In this document: in pieces, positions 16,472-24,228 of the stretch | Numbering within the stretch: position 1 is the stretch's first letter | How the letters are laid out: each line of letters begins with the position of its first letter | Source of the DNA: JADJOY01 sp016713535 [NCBI: Deltaproteobacteria bacterium] | GTDB lineage: Bacteria > JADJOY01 | Direction: 5' to 3' | Length of the DNA stretch: 64,000 bases | NCBI GenBank assembly: GCA_016713535.1 | Contig: JADJOY010000018.1 | Coordinates: 209,928 to 273,927, forward strand | The notes under the pieces: model-generated | Told to the model about the DNA's origin: nothing | Seen by the model: the letters and a program-made list of their open reading frames with translations, nothing else | Databases searched by the model: none | Program-made: the position numbers and the translations under genes

Positions 16472-16986
16472 ACGAGATCCAGAGGGACGTCGTCCGCGGC
16501 GACCGCCGGCCGATCGCCGGCGAAACCGAGTAGCTCGCCCTGCGGCTGCGCGCCCTCGACCGTATGGCGCTTGCGGCGCTTGGTGAAGTTCCGCACATGG
16601 CGCAGCGCGGCGCGCTTGGAGTCCCGTTCCACCTGCCCGTCGACCACGAAGCGCCTGCATGAGAGGCACTTGCTCATCACGGTGCCGTCCGGGAACCGCA
16701 GCACGAAGAGGTGCTTCTCGCTGCACTGGTCACACACGAACGGCCCACCCGAGGAGCGGCGCGCGGGCCTGGCGCGGCTCTCCGTGGCGGGCTCCGCGAG
16801 CTGGACGTCTGGCTCGTCCGGCGCCGGCTCGCCGATGCCCGTGGCCGGATCCACGATCCAGCGGCGCCCGGTGACCAGGTTGCGCGTGATGAGGATGCGA
16901 CCCTGGACGCCCCGGACGCGGACGCCTTCGACCTGCATCCCCATGTGCTTCAGCTCGCTGTGAGTGGCTACTGAGTGAGTGTTCAT
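16468..16986 (-). CDS. Zinc-ribbon protein encoded upstream of lexA
   Basis: 172 residues, no recognised family. Residues 85-110 form a CxxC...CxxC zinc ribbon (CDQC and CLSC, 18 residues apart), flanked by a basic segment (RNFTKRRKRH). The N-terminal 45 residues (VRVRGVQGRILITRNLVTG) look like a small beta domain. It is translationally coupled to lexA by an ATGA overlap, and its start codon lies inside a palindrome that may bind LexA. A role in DNA damage response is suggested only by position. The start at 16986 is the first Met; later Mets at residues 15 and 17 are possible. Confidence 0.7.
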   Translation of the reverse strand: MNTHSVATHSELKHMGMQVEGVRVRGVQGRILITRNLVTGRRWIVDPATGIGEPAPDEPDVQLAEPATESRARPARRSSGGPFVCDQCSEKHLFVLRFPDGTVMSKCLSCRRFVVDGQVERDSKRAALRHVRNFTKRRKRHTVEGAQPQGELLGFAGDRPAVAADDVPLDLV

Positions 16987-17026
16987 GGTGAACGCGAGTT
17001 TAGTGGACGAGCGTTCACCATGTCAA
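16981..17026 (-). promoter_or_regulatory. Promoter and candidate LexA-type operator of the zinc-ribbon/lexA operon
   Basis: Reading the minus strand, TTGACA (17026-17021) is followed after 18 bases by TAAACT, a fair -35/-10 pair. CATGGTGAACGC (16984-16995) and GCGTTCACCATG (17011-17022) form a perfect 12-bp inverted repeat spanning that promoter. The downstream arm also lies within a smaller palindrome, GTTCA-N3-TGAAC (16981-16993), centred on the start codon. Self-regulation by LexA is an inference; the motif differs from the enterobacterial and Bacillus boxes. Confidence 0.6.
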
Positions 17027-17769
17027 GCGGAATCGAGACGAGCGCGCAAGGCGCCGGGGCGATTGGTGATGATGCCGTCCACCCCCGCCTCGATCAGCCC
17101 CCGCGCCACCTCCGGGTCGTCCACGGTCCACACCAGGACCCCCAGGCCGAGCGCGCGCGCCTCGTCGAGGAGCGCGCCGTCCACCAGGCTCGCGCCCGGG
17201 TGAACGAACGAGGCCCGCACGCGCCGGGCGTCGGCGGCGAGGGTCTCGATCGGATCCTCGTAGAGCAGCCCGATCGGCAGGTCGTCGTCGCACTCGCGCA
17301 GCGCGACCAGCGCGTCGAGCTTGAAGGACGAGATCAGCACGCTCCCGGCGCTGCCGGTCTCGCGCACCACGTCCACGACCGCGCGCTCGAGCCCCACGCC
17401 GGGCCGCCCTTTGAGCTCGATGTTGATCGGCACCCGTGGCGCTACGCGCGTGAGCACGTCGCGCAGCGGCGGCACGGCCTCGCTGCGAAAGCGCGGCTCG
17501 AACCAGCCGCCGGCGTCGAGCGCGGCGAGCTCGGCCGCGCTCCGCTCCCACACGTGCCCGGCGGCGCCGGTGGTGCGGATCAGCGTACCGTCGTGGATCA
17601 CCACGACCTCGCCGTCGCGGGCGAGGCGCACGTCGAGCTCGATGGCATCGGCGCCCTGGCGGAGCGCCTCCTCGAATGCGGCCATGGTGTTCTCGGGGCA
17701 GTCGGCGGACGCCCCGCGGTGCGCGATCCAGCGGAACGAGCGGTCGTCGAAGGTGGAACCCATGCGCAT
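17023..17769 (-). CDS. Glycerophosphodiester phosphodiesterase (GDPD/UgpQ type)
   Basis: 248 residues, no signal peptide, so probably cytoplasmic. It hydrolyses deacylated phospholipids to glycerol-3-phosphate and an alcohol. Catalytic and metal residues are visible: His17 in AHRGAS, Glu44 and Asp46 in AIELDVRLARDG, His59 in VVIHDGTLIRTT, and Glu/Lys in INIELKG. The C-terminal VWTVDDPEVARGLIEAGVDGIITNRPG is typical. The Met at 17763 is an alternative start. Its stop codon abuts the lexA-operon promoter. Confidence 0.92.
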   Translation of the reverse strand: MRMGSTFDDRSFRWIAHRGASADCPENTMAAFEEALRQGADAIELDVRLARDGEVVVIHDGTLIRTTGAAGHVWERSAAELAALDAGGWFEPRFRSEAVPPLRDVLTRVAPRVPINIELKGRPGVGLERAVVDVVRETGSAGSVLISSFKLDALVALRECDDDLPIGLLYEDPIETLAADARRVRASFVHPGASLVDGALLDEARALGLGVLVWTVDDPEVARGLIEAGVDGIITNRPGALRARLDSA

Positions 17770-17840
17770 TGACTCCGTGGAGAGGGCTTCGTTATCTGCT
17801 TGCCGGTCACCGCGCGATGCGGGCGCGAGGAGCGGACGCC

Positions 17841-18380
17841 ATGCCGATCTACGAGTTCTACTGCGAACGCTGCCATACGATCTTCAACTTCTTCTCGCCG
17901 GGGGTGAACACCACCAAGACACCCACCTGTCCTCGCTGCGAGAAGACTCCTCTCAGGCGGCAGATGTCGCGCTTCGCGATGGTCAAGCAGGTCGGCGACC
18001 CGAGCGGCGCGAGCGGTGACGGCGCGGAAGGCGGTCCCGCCACGCCCGACGAGGCGCGCATGGAGAGCGCGATGGAGGCGTTCGCGCGCGAGGCCGAGAC
18101 GCTCAACGAGGACGACCCGCGCGCGGCCGCGCAGATGATGCGGCGCTTCTCCGAGATGGCGGGAATGAGCATCGGCCCCGGCATGGAGGAGGCGCTGCGC
18201 CGCCTCGAGGCCGGTGAGGACCCCGACGCGGTCGAGTCGGAGCTGGGCGATCTCCTCGAGGGCGAGGATCCGTTCGGCGCGCCCGGCGAAGGCGGCGGCG
18301 CGGAGGCCGCCACCGCGAAGCGGCTCTCGACCGCGCGAACCCGACCTCCGGCCCGCGACGAAAAGCTCTATACACTGTGA
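17841..18380 (+). CDS. FmdB-type zinc-ribbon regulatory protein with long acidic tail
   Basis: 179 residues. MPIYEFYCERCHTIFNFF and TCPRCEKTPLRRQMSRF give the two CxxC pairs of the FmdB/Zn-ribbon 8 family, named after a putative regulator of formamidase. Most family members are 70-110 residues; here an acidic, Met/Glu-rich extension (EDDPRAAAQMMRRFSEMAG and later DLLEGEDPFGAPGEGG) doubles the length. The start at 17841 is fixed by the conserved MPIYEF and by GAGGAGCGG upstream. Function unproven. Confidence 0.85.
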   Translation: MPIYEFYCERCHTIFNFFSPGVNTTKTPTCPRCEKTPLRRQMSRFAMVKQVGDPSGASGDGAEGGPATPDEARMESAMEAFAREAETLNEDDPRAAAQMMRRFSEMAGMSIGPGMEEALRRLEAGEDPDAVESELGDLLEGEDPFGAPGEGGGAEAATAKRLSTARTRPPARDEKLYTL

Positions 18381-18423
18381 CGTCTGTTCGACGCCTGCGC
18401 GCCACACCCAGGAGCGCCGTCTC

Positions 18424-19641
18424 ATGAAACGACCTCTCGCCGCCTGGACGACACCGATCGCCATCGTGTTGCTCGCCGTCTCCTGCGGAGGAGGGGGGGG
18501 CGGCGGCGGTGGTGGAGGTGGTGGCGGAGGTGGAGGAGGCGAGCCGCTCGGCAGGGCCAACGGCTTCGAGCTGGTCGAGCTCGGCAGCTTCCCGATCGAC
18601 CAGTCGGTGCAAGCGGGTGGGCGCTCGTTCGCGGCCACCGCGCCGATCTCGGCCACGTTCGCGAGCGACACCGTGTCGTTCGCGATGCTCACGGACCTCA
18701 CCGACAGCGGCGCGAGCGACCGGCTCGGCACGATCGGCGACCTGATCAGCCCGAGCGGCCAGCTGCGCACGCCGGGCAACAACCTCGACGCCTTCCAGGC
18801 CGGGCCACTCGAGCCGAGCTTCGACTACGGCGCCAACGGCCTGCTGATCCCCAAGGCACCGGACCTCCTGCCGCAGGCTGGCACCTACACGTTCCGCGTG
18901 ATCCGCGACGGCGGGCAGAGCGGACGCTCGGTGCCGGTCGCGATCGCGGTGCGGCGCGGCAACAAGGTCGGCCACCGCATCCCGTGCAACGTGTTCGTGC
19001 ACGACCTGTCGGGGCGTCGGCCCGAGGATCTCGGCGGCGTGATGGATCGCATCGACGAGATCTACGCGCAGGCCGGGCTCACCCTCGACCCCATCGAGTT
19101 CTTCACCGGCGGCGACGCCAGCAACGCCGTCGTCCACGACCCCGGCGATCCGGACTCGAACCTGCCGTCGCTCTTCGCCATCCCCGCGCCCCAGCCCGAC
19201 GCGCTCACCTTCTGGCTCCTCGACGACGTCACCAGCTCCGGGATCGACAGCGACCTGACGCTGCTCGGCCTGGCGATGGGGATCCCCGGCTCGTACGGCT
19301 GGGCGCGACCGAGCGACAACGGCGTCTTGATCTCGGTGACCGGGCACACCGGCCCACTCGGCCTGGTGGTGGACGCCGAGCTGCTCGCCGTGACGATGGC
19401 CCACGAGGGCGGGCACTGGCTGGGCCTCAACCACACCACCGAGGCCGACGGCAGCGCCCACGATCCGATCGCCGACACGCCCGAGTGCTTCATGAGCGCG
19501 GACGCGGACGGCAACGGCCGCCTCGATCCCGAGGAGTGTCCGGACGCGCCCAACCTGATGTTCTGGACCGGCTTCTCGAACGACCAGCTCACGGTCGACC
19601 AGGACGTGGTGCTGCAGCGCAACCCGATCGCGGTGCCGTGA
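18424..19641 (+). CDS. Lipoprotein metalloprotease of the metzincin type with 18-Gly linker
   Basis: 405 residues. The lipobox LAVSC places the lipidated Cys at residue 21; residues 22-39 are 18 consecutive glycines, likely a flexible tether to the outer membrane. The extended zinc motif HEGGHWLGLNH (327-337) fits HExxHxxGxxH, and NLMFW with Met379 is a good Met-turn, which puts it near pappalysin-like M43 proteases. ADADGNGRLDPEE is a possible EF-hand-like calcium loop. The glycine codons vary (GGA, GGC, GGT, GGG), so the run is not a simple slippage artefact. Confidence 0.82.
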   Translation: MKRPLAAWTTPIAIVLLAVSCGGGGGGGGGGGGGGGGGGEPLGRANGFELVELGSFPIDQSVQAGGRSFAATAPISATFASDTVSFAMLTDLTDSGASDRLGTIGDLISPSGQLRTPGNNLDAFQAGPLEPSFDYGANGLLIPKAPDLLPQAGTYTFRVIRDGGQSGRSVPVAIAVRRGNKVGHRIPCNVFVHDLSGRRPEDLGGVMDRIDEIYAQAGLTLDPIEFFTGGDASNAVVHDPGDPDSNLPSLFAIPAPQPDALTFWLLDDVTSSGIDSDLTLLGLAMGIPGSYGWARPSDNGVLISVTGHTGPLGLVVDAELLAVTMAHEGGHWLGLNHTTEADGSAHDPIADTPECFMSADADGNGRLDPEECPDAPNLMFWTGFSNDQLTVDQDVVLQRNPIAVP

Positions 19642-19684
19642 CGATGGTGCGTGGATTCATCCTCCCCCACTCAGCGAGGTTCCG

Positions 19685-20254
19685 ATGAGGCGCGTGAAGA
19701 TGGTGGCGCTGGTGATGATGGGCAGCACACTGGTGTTCTGCTCGACCACCCACGGCGGCGAGGACACCACGTCGCGAGTGCGCGGGCGGCTGAGCCAGGG
19801 CTACGAGTCGGCGCCGGCGGCGTCCGAGCTCGAGGCGCTCGGGCCGGGCGTGGACAAGGCGCTGATCGAGATCTACCGCGACCCGGCGAGCCCGATGCTG
19901 CAGCGCATGCGCGCGCTCGATCTGCTCGCGAGCTATCCGTCCGAGGAGCTGAAGACGCTGCTCGACGCCGAGTCGGCGCGCACCGACCTGGCACCCGCGC
20001 TGGCGCGGCGGCTGATGGCCGTCTCGCTACGCGCCTTCGGCGAACGCGAGCCTGCGGTGGCGGAGCGAGTGTGGGCCGCCAACTCGGCGAGCAAGGACGC
20101 GACGGTGCGCTACGACGCCGCGCAGGCCCTCGGCAAGATGAAGCAGCCGAGCGCCCAGCTCCTGCGCGTGGCGCGCGAGCGCGTCGCCACCGAGACCGAC
20201 CTCGCGGTGCGCGGCGAGCTCGAGAAGCGCATCACCGCCGCCGAGCCGCGCTGA
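19685..20254 (+). CDS. Exported helical protein, HEAT-repeat-like
   Basis: 189 residues. A hydrophobic N-terminus (VALVMMGSTLVFCS) is either a signal peptide or a poor lipobox with Cys19. The remainder is helical with short repeats such as ALDLLASYPSEELKTLLDAE and VRYDAAQALGKMKQPSAQLL, resembling HEAT/armadillo units. GAGG lies upstream of the ATG. It follows the metzincin gene by 43 bases and may be co-transcribed. No function assigned. Confidence 0.6.
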   Translation: MRRVKMVALVMMGSTLVFCSTTHGGEDTTSRVRGRLSQGYESAPAASELEALGPGVDKALIEIYRDPASPMLQRMRALDLLASYPSEELKTLLDAESARTDLAPALARRLMAVSLRAFGEREPAVAERVWAANSASKDATVRYDAAQALGKMKQPSAQLLRVARERVATETDLAVRGELEKRITAAEPR

Positions 20255-20270
20255 CGCCGCGTCGCCGCGG

Positions 20271-20300
20271 CTGGAGGGCCGTCGCTTCGTCGACGGCCCC
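20271..20300. repeat. Copy of the dispersed CGCTTCGTCG hairpin repeat
   Basis: A 9-bp stem (GGGCCGTCG with CGACGGCCC) closes over the loop CTTCGT, 17 bases after the HEAT-like gene stop. It is nearly identical to the minus-strand copy at 12901-12929 and may act as the terminator. Confidence 0.7.
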
Positions 20301-20394
20301 AGGGAGCGCTCGGCCTAGGGGCCCATCCTTCGCGGCCGGCGGACCGCCTGGGCGGTCGCATCGGCGATGCTCGCCAGAGCGCCGCGCGTCCGCC

Positions 20395-20463
20395 TTTGCT
20401 AGTTATCGCTAGCAAGTTTTGCTATCAACCGCTAGTAAGCTTTGCTGGTAACCACTAGGAACG
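20395..20463 (+). promoter_or_regulatory. Three tandem 23-bp direct repeats upstream of the HTH-fusion gene
   Basis: TTTGCT recurs at 20395, 20418 and 20441, an exact 23-base period. After it, each unit carries a degenerate ACCGCTAGTAAG-like half (TCGCTAGCAAG, ACCGCTAGTAAG, ACCACTAGGAACG). The block is much more AT-rich than its surroundings and ends 12 bases before the ATG of a gene whose protein starts with an HTH domain. Autoregulatory operator sites are the simplest reading. Confidence 0.65.
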
Positions 20464-20475
20464 AGGCGATCTCCG

Positions 20476-22209
20476 ATGTCCAGGAGCCCTGAAAAGGCTG
20501 CCGAACCGGCTACTTTCGGCGCCTACGTGCGCACCAAGCGCAAGGGGGCCCATCTCAGCCTCGAAGAGGTCGCCCACAAGGCGCAGCTCTCCCACCAGTA
20601 CCTGAGCCAGGTCGAGCGAGACGTCGGTCCGGCCATGCGCCGCGAGCACTGGAGCGCGCTCGTCGCCGCGATCCCCGGGCTCACGATCGCCGAGCTCGAG
20701 CGCTTCGCCGCGCGCACCCGCCCGCTCGAGATCGACCTCACCGAGGCGCCCACCGACTACGTCGAGCTCGCCGTCGCGGTCGCGGAGCGGGTCCGCAACC
20801 GTGACCTCGCGGCCGACGAGCTGGCGGCGTTGGTCGGGCTCGCGTCGCGTGGCGCCCTTGCGCGGGTGCGCGCCCACGGCCGGGTGGTCGACGCCGCCGG
20901 CAACCCGGTGAGCGGCACGGCGTACCTCTACCGCGTCGCGGCTACCCGCGGCTGGGTCGGGATCGTCGGCGCGCGCGCCCACGCCGGGCGCATCGCCGGC
21001 CCGCTCGACGGCAGCATCGCCGTGCTGACCGATCACCGCGTGGCGCTGCTCGGCGGCAAGGATCCGCGTGGCGCCGGCTTCTTCGACGTGCCCGGTGGGC
21101 TCACGCCCGGCGTCTACGCCCTCGACGTCCACGCGGCCGGCGGCGGCGAGAGCGCCTGGGCGTGGCCGCTCGTGGTGAGCGACGGGGTCGGCGCGCAGGA
21201 CGTGCGGATCGGCGGGCCGAGCGCGGCACCGAGCGGCAGCGGTAGCGGCACGAGCCAGGGCCCGGCGCTGCCGGCGAACCTGCCGCCGGTCACGCCGCTC
21301 GCCAAGCAGTTCACGCCCGGCACGTTCACCGCGAGCTTCTCGTACTACGGCCTCGGCGGGGCGCCGCTCGAGCGCATCCGCCGTGACCTCGATCGCATCC
21401 GCGCGGCGGGCTCCGGCAACGTGCGGGTGTGGGTCGACTGGGAGCGGCCGAGCGAGGCGTCGCGGATCGTGGACCGCAAGGGCAAGCTGATCGCCGCGCA
21501 GGCCAAGAAGCTCGACGCCGCCCTCGACTACGCGGCGACGCTCGGCGTCTCGTTCGACCTCACCCTAGAGACGGCGCACTACGACGCCGTGAAGAAGAGC
21601 GCCGAGGGCTACGACATCACCAGCCACAAGAACGCGGTGCGGAGCGTGCTCGAGCGGTGGGGCGCCCACCCGGCGGTGCGAATCATCGACCTCGACAACG
21701 AAGCCGAGGTGCGCGGCGCGGGCGGCCACGGCTCACCCGACACCGGCCACACCAGCCCGGCGCGCTTCGCGGATCTCATGGGAGTGGCGCGCTCGGCGGC
21801 GCGGACGTGCCTGGTGGGAGCGTCGTGCTCGTTCTCGATCGACGGGATGCCGAAGGACTACGTGAACCTCTTCCGCGACACCAAGGGCGAGATCCTGCTG
21901 CCGCACTTCGCGCGGGTGAAGGGCTGGGGCGCCGCCGAGGGGCCGAACGCGAAGGCGCTCGCGAAGGCGCTGCCCGGCATCCTCATCCATCACCAGGAGC
22001 CGGCGCGGAACGGGCACTCGACGAGCCCCGCCGAGGGCTGGGAGGCGGGCGAGTTCGAGGCGAGCTTCAAGAGCGCTCGCGCCGCCGGGTCGGTCGGCTG
22101 CTGCTTCCACACCGACGCCGCCTTCGATCTCACCCAGAAAGACGCCTGGGACCAGCTCGACGCGACCGAGCGCCAGGTCGTCGCCAAGCTCGCCGAGTGG
22201 ATCCGGTAG
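20476..22209 (+). CDS. XRE-type HTH domain fused to a carboxypeptidase-like beta domain and a glycosidase-like TIM barrel
   Basis: 577 residues, no signal peptide or membrane helix. Residues 14-80 are an XRE/Cro-type helix-turn-helix (LSLEEVAHKAQLSHQYLSQV). Residues 133-247 (VRAHGRVVDAAGNPVSGTAYL) resemble a carboxypeptidase-regulatory-like Ig fold. After a Ser/Gly linker, residues 285-577 look like a clan-A glycoside hydrolase barrel: GNVRVWVDWERPSE, IIDLDNEAEV with possible acid Glu409, and ILIHHQEPARNG with possible nucleophile Glu508. A DNA-binding domain on such an enzyme is very unusual; the barrel may instead be a non-catalytic sugar sensor. The upstream 23-bp repeats are the likely target of the HTH. 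Enzymatic activity is unproven. Confidence 0.75.
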   Translation: MSRSPEKAAEPATFGAYVRTKRKGAHLSLEEVAHKAQLSHQYLSQVERDVGPAMRREHWSALVAAIPGLTIAELERFAARTRPLEIDLTEAPTDYVELAVAVAERVRNRDLAADELAALVGLASRGALARVRAHGRVVDAAGNPVSGTAYLYRVAATRGWVGIVGARAHAGRIAGPLDGSIAVLTDHRVALLGGKDPRGAGFFDVPGGLTPGVYALDVHAAGGGESAWAWPLVVSDGVGAQDVRIGGPSAAPSGSGSGTSQGPALPANLPPVTPLAKQFTPGTFTASFSYYGLGGAPLERIRRDLDRIRAAGSGNVRVWVDWERPSEASRIVDRKGKLIAAQAKKLDAALDYAATLGVSFDLTLETAHYDAVKKSAEGYDITSHKNAVRSVLERWGAHPAVRIIDLDNEAEVRGAGGHGSPDTGHTSPARFADLMGVARSAARTCLVGASCSFSIDGMPKDYVNLFRDTKGEILLPHFARVKGWGAAEGPNAKALAKALPGILIHHQEPARNGHSTSPAEGWEAGEFEASFKSARAAGSVGCCFHTDAAFDLTQKDAWDQLDATERQVVAKLAEWIR

Positions 22210-22235
22210 GCCGAGCGATCGCGCGATCGATCGCC

Positions 22236-22338
22236 GCGGGCGGGGCCGGGCCCCGCCCCTACGGAACGCACCGGCGCACCGCCGATGTGTTCGTCGCGTA
22301 GTCCGTGCCCGTAGGGGCGGGCCCTGCGCCCGCCCGCG
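22236..22338. repeat. Inverted pair of GC-rich GCCCCTACGG-type repeats
   Basis: One copy (22236-22266) ends in CCCCGCCCCTACGG; a second in inverted orientation (22307-22338) contains CCCGTAGGGGCGGG. They face each other across 40 bases, between the HTH-fusion gene and the next gene, and could fold into a long hairpin. No coding sequence is seen in 22210-22404. Confidence 0.6.
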
Positions 22339-22404
22339 AGCTCACGTCTGCACGGCTGCTGCGCTGGAGCGCATTACCTCCGTTCGCACGAGGAGGGACG
22401 TCCC

Positions 22405-22813
22405 GTGCGCTCGGAATACGTCGATGCGGTGAACGCCGTCCGCTGGGGCTGGTCGCTGTGGCTCGCACTCCTCGCGCCGGCGGTGCTGATCTGGAGCCAC
22501 GCGCTGTCACGGCGAAGGTCCTGTGCCGCGTCGATCTCTCGGTTTCTCGTAGCCGTGATCGCGTTCTACGAGCTAGGCGTGATCCACTCGAACCGAATCC
22601 AGACCGCGAAGCTGGCGTACATGCAGACGGACGCGGAGCAGCAGGATTGGGGCACCGACACGTGGCATGTCTACGCCCCCGTCTTCCTGGTGCCGTACGG
22701 GTTGGTGTACTGCTCGCTCCACACGAGCGCGGCGTTCGTGGTGGCGGCGATCCTGAACTGTGTCCGGCGGGTGGCGCGCCGGCGGCCGGCGCTACCCTGC
22801 CGCCGAGGAGTAG
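22405..22813 (+). CDS. Small membrane protein, 3' end uncertain
   Basis: A GTG start with AGGAGG upstream opens a protein with three hydrophobic segments: LWLALLAPAVLIWSHAL, FLVAVIAFYELGVIH and VFLVPYGLVYC continuing to AAFVVAAILN. No family recognised. The frame remains open to 23460, straight through the GFA gene, but the sequence after about 22780 loses protein character. A one-base insertion near 22790 would end it at the TAG at 22811-22813 (135 residues), 45 bases before the next gene; this end is a proposal. Confidence 0.45.
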
Positions 22814-22858
22814 GATGGCGGGCCGGGCGGAGGTCATTCGTGGGTTGGGAGGATCGCC

Positions 22859-23204
22859 ATGCGCTACCGGGGAAGCTGCCACTGTGGTCGGATCGCGTTC
22901 GAGGTCGAGGGCGAGATCGAGGGCTTGCTCGCGTGCAACTGTTCGATCTGCGCGCGCAAGGGCTCGCTCTTGTGGTTCGTGCCGCGCGAGAAGCTCGAGC
23001 TCGACGCCCGAGGACGCAGCCTCGACCTACACGTTCAACAAGCACCTCATCCAGCACCACTTCTGCCCCACGTGCGGGATCCATCCCTACGCCGACGGCA
23101 TCGACCCGAAGGGCCAGCGCATGGCGGCGATCAACGCGCGCTGCCTGGAGGACGTGGACCTCGCCGCGATCCCGGTCCGCAACTTCGATGGCCGCTCGAT
23201 GTGA
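22859..23204 (+). CDS. GFA-family (glutathione-dependent formaldehyde-activating-like) zinc protein, frameshifted
   Basis: MRYRGSCHCGRIAFEVEG, LACNCSICARKG and, after the break, HHFCPTCGIHPYADG supply the CxC, CxxC and CxxC zinc ligands of the GFA/DUF636 fold. Most members do not act on formaldehyde and their substrates are unknown. The frame changes at about 23006: the first frame ends LELDA, and the family ending PEDAASTYTFNKHLIQHHF ... RNFDGRSM is in the frame ending at 23204. Removing one base (or adding two) gives about 114 residues, the usual length. Confidence 0.82.
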
Positions 23205-23228
23205 GCGGCTCGTGCAAGCGAGGTCCCG

Positions 23229-23537
23229 ATGCTCGAGCTTCGACCGACCTGTGAGCACTGCAACGTGGCGCTGCCGCCCGACTCGCGGGCGGCGCGCATC
23301 TGCTCGTACGAGTGCACCTTCTGCGCGCACTGCGCAGAGACGCTGCTGCTCGGCGTGTGCCCCAACTGTGGCGGCGGCTTCACGCCGCGGCCGATCCGCC
23401 CGGCGCGCAACTGGCGAGGCGATAACCACCTGGGCCACGATCCGGCGAGCACGAAGGTGAAGCACCGTCCCGTCGACCTCGAGGCACACGCGCGCTTCGC
23501 CGCCGAGCTCAAGCTCGTCCCGCCGCACGACCGATAG
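23229..23537 (+). CDS. DUF1272 cysteine-rich small protein
   Basis: 102 residues. The N-terminal half (MLELRPTCEHCNVALPPDS, ICSYECTFCAHCAETLL, VCPNCGGGF) is the DUF1272 pattern with four Cys pairs that should bind zinc. The C-terminal half is basic with scattered His. GAGG precedes the ATG. It follows the GFA gene by 24 bases and precedes the GNAT gene by 18, so the three probably form an operon. Function unknown. Confidence 0.85.
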   Translation: MLELRPTCEHCNVALPPDSRAARICSYECTFCAHCAETLLLGVCPNCGGGFTPRPIRPARNWRGDNHLGHDPASTKVKHRPVDLEAHARFAAELKLVPPHDR

Positions 23538-23555
23538 GAGGACGTGGGAGGCGCC

Positions 23556-24068
23556 ATGCTCAGGATCCGCCTGGTGAACGCGATCGGTCCCTCGTTGCTC
23601 GACGGTCTCGGTGCCTTGCTCACCGACGCCGTCGAAAGCGGTGCGTCGGTGGGCTTCCTGGCCCCGCTCGAGCACGATACCGCGATGCACTACTGGGCCC
23701 ACACCGCGACCAGCCTCGGCCGCGACCTGCGCCTGTGGGTCGCCGAACGCGGCAACGACGTGCTCGGCGCGGTGCAGCTCGCGCTCTGCGAGCGCGAAAA
23801 CGGCCGCCATCGCGCCGAGGTCCAGAAGCTCTTCGTGCTGCGCAGCGCGCGCGGCCAGGGAGTCGCGACCCAGCTCATGGCGACGGTCGAGTCGTACGCC
23901 CGCGAGCACGGTCGCTCCCTGCTCTTCCTCGACACCCAGGTGGGATCGGCCGCCGAGAAGCTCTACGCGCACCTCGGCTGGACGAAAGCCGGAGAGATCC
24001 CGCGCTATGCGGCGAGCCCGGACGGCGCGCTCCACACCACGGCGTATTTCTGGAAAGACGTCGTGTAA
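23556..24068 (+). CDS. GNAT-family N-acetyltransferase
   Basis: 170 residues. The acetyl-CoA loop is VLRSARGQGVATQLMATVE (R/Q-x-x-G-x-A pattern), preceded by the beta-4 strand EVQKLFV and followed by LLFLDTQVGSAAEKLYAHLGW, typical of GNAT enzymes. The acceptor is unknown. ATG 23556 has GGGAGG in front; a GTG at 23544 would add four residues. Confidence 0.88.
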   Translation: MLRIRLVNAIGPSLLDGLGALLTDAVESGASVGFLAPLEHDTAMHYWAHTATSLGRDLRLWVAERGNDVLGAVQLALCERENGRHRAEVQKLFVLRSARGQGVATQLMATVESYAREHGRSLLFLDTQVGSAAEKLYAHLGWTKAGEIPRYAASPDGALHTTAYFWKDVV

Positions 24069-24094
24069 CCGAGGTCTTGCCAGCGCTCGATCGT

Positions 24095-24195
24095 CGTCGC
24101 CGGTATCGGCGACGCCACCCAGCTCGGCTCGCGCCGCGGGGGACGGACCCCGCGCTACGAGAACGACCGTGGAGACGGGGGTTTCATACCCCGTC
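24095..24195. terminator. Two hairpins between the GNAT gene and queD
   Basis: CGTCGCCG/CGGCGACG (24095-24114) has a 4-base loop and lies 27 bases after the GNAT stop. GACGGGG/CCCCGTC (24174-24195) has an 8-base loop and lies beyond the queD stop. They are suited to terminate the two convergent transcripts. Confidence 0.5.
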
Positions 24196-24228
24196 GCCGG
24201 GCCCGCCGACCTGCATGGACCGCCGACT

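Noticed and set aside
18488-18541. Poly-Gly stretch as a simple DNA repeat
   Set aside because: Codons are mixed and it lies right after a lipobox in a well-formed gene, so it is listed as part of the protein.
22405-23460. A 351-residue protein covering the GFA gene
   Set aside because: After about 22780 the frame is antisense-like or out of frame with the clear GFA and DUF1272 genes; the membrane protein most likely ends near 22813.
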